In this document: positions 5,309 to 5,903 of the stretch, one piece after another
Numbering within the stretch: position 1 is the stretch's first letter
Layout of the letters: each line of letters begins with the position of its first letter
Assembly (NCBI GenBank): GCA_003565575.1
Contig: PXBV01000293.1
Location: 1-5,903, forward strand
Reading direction: 5' to 3'
DNA from: Psychroflexus sp.
GTDB lineage: Bacteria > Bacteroidota > Bacteroidia > Flavobacteriales > Flavobacteriaceae
DNA: 5,903 nt
The notes under the pieces: generated by a model
The model's database searches: none
The model's input: the letters and a program-made list of their open reading frames with translations, nothing else
Told to the model about the DNA's origin: nothing
Program-made: the position numbers and the translations under genes

Positions 5309-5903
5309 TCAGTTATTTACAGTATTAAATTTGTACGTATAAAGTACTTTATCGCTGTAAATATAGAGGTTTTCAGCATTGAAATAAAATTGATTGAAAT
5401 TAATTTCTGGTTTTTTAAAACTGATTTTAGATTCTGGATTTTTGTCGAATAAGTCTAACGAGTTATCGGTTAAAACCATGACTTGATTTTTAAATGTATT
5501 GAATGACAACACATTATCATAGGCAAACTCATTGACTATGCTACCATTAATGTTGTATTTAGAAAAACCCTTAGGATGTTTGAGCCAACTGAAATTATAG
5601 TTACTTTTAAAATCTAAAACTTCTGTTTTCAGTGGGTTGGAGGTGTTTCTTGTTCGTTGAGTTTGATAATCGAAAAGTTCTATTTGCTGAAGGTCTGCAT
5701 TAAAAATCCAGAGCAAATTATCTTTTGAAATCCCAGCAAAGTCTACTGTTTTGAAGTCTTGTATAAAATTGAAGTTAACACGCTCTACCTCATTCAATCT
5801 ATTATCTAGTATAACAACAGTGTTGGCTTCTTTATAAAATAGCAATATTTTCAGAGGATTCAACAAATCAACACTTTCCAATTGGCCAAGCTGTAATTCT
5901 TGA
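5309..5903 (-). CDS. Hypothetical propeller-like protein, N-terminus beyond the window edge
   Basis: The frame is open to the right edge and yields 197 visible C-terminal residues, beginning QELQLGQLESVDLLNPLKIL. A TTG at 5881-5879 could be read as a start, but conserved-looking sequence continues upstream of it, so I treat the gene as 5'-truncated. The visible part has repeated strand-turn-strand units of the kind found in beta-propellers: NTVVILDNRLNEVERV, QIELFDYQTQRTRN, FSKYNINGSIVNEF, SLDLFDKNPESKISF and LYIYSDKVLYTYKF. No catalytic motif is seen. The sequence is like flavobacterial hypothetical proteins with the pattern NPLKIxxFYK followed by LDNxLNE, probably secreted, although any signal peptide is outside the window. 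Its TGA lies 4 bp before the kinase ATG, marking an operon. Function is unknown. Confidence 0.75.
   Translation of the reverse strand, partial: QELQLGQLESVDLLNPLKILLFYKEANTVVILDNRLNEVERVNFNFIQDFKTVDFAGISKDNLLWIFNADLQQIELFDYQTQRTRNTSNPLKTEVLDFKSNYNFSWLKHPKGFSKYNINGSIVNEFAYDNVLSFNTFKNQVMVLTDNSLDLFDKNPESKISFKKPEINFNQFYFNAENLYIYSDKVLYTYKFNTVNN

Noticed and set aside
5879..5881. TTG at 5881 as the true start of the propeller-like gene
   Set aside because: The frame stays open to the window edge with similar sequence before it, and the protein would lack a signal peptide or other plausible N-terminus.
1..5903. A new defence, toxin-antitoxin or mobile system
   Set aside because: Every gene is either a recognisable housekeeping family or a solitary hypothetical. 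The MazG-like protein has no MazEF-type partner, and no mobile-element features or tRNA genes were seen.

Overview
The window looks like ordinary chromosome from a low-GC member of the Bacteroidota, most likely the family Flavobacteriaceae. This rests on the protein families present, AT-rich codon use, the absence of Shine-Dalgarno sequences, and three copies of the octamer TATTTTTG. That octamer fits the Bacteroidota -7 promoter consensus TAnnTTTG and sits just upstream of gene starts. The taxonomic call is inference from recognition, not from a search.

Layout. The left edge holds the first 24 codons of pyrD (dihydroorotate dehydrogenase, minus strand), a gene too short here to be obvious as an ORF. 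It is divergent from a plus-strand group: pepT (tripeptidase), a membrane-anchored SRPBCC plus GyrI-like effector-binding protein, and a broken crcB (fluoride channel) whose ATG overlaps the preceding stop codon. Converging on crcB from the right are a GhrA-type 2-hydroxyacid dehydrogenase and, 100 bp upstream of it, a 76-residue two-helix membrane protein, both on the minus strand. A 37-bp divergent spacer separates the small membrane protein from a MazG/PRA-PH-like nucleotide pyrophosphohydrolase on the plus strand. That gene converges on a minus-strand deoxynucleoside kinase, with a GC-rich hairpin terminator and a heptamer tandem repeat between them. The kinase lies 4 bp downstream of a propeller-like hypothetical gene that runs off the right edge.

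Function. Three genes touch nucleotide metabolism (pyrD, the pyrophosphohydrolase, the deoxynucleoside kinase), but they are in separate transcription units and do not form an evident pathway cluster. The rest is peptide catabolism, small-acid reduction and envelope-associated proteins.

I found no new defence, mobile or biosynthetic system here. The most notable item is the crcB pseudogene. A full-length reading can be rebuilt only by correcting an extra T in a T8 run, a missing T about 200 bp later, and an in-frame TAA where the family usually has Glu. The two indels cancel, so both ends of the gene lie in the same frame. The next most interesting are the fused SRPBCC/GyrI architecture, the repeat-plus-hairpin spacer at 4608-4686, and an inverted repeat that carries the stop codons of two convergent genes.
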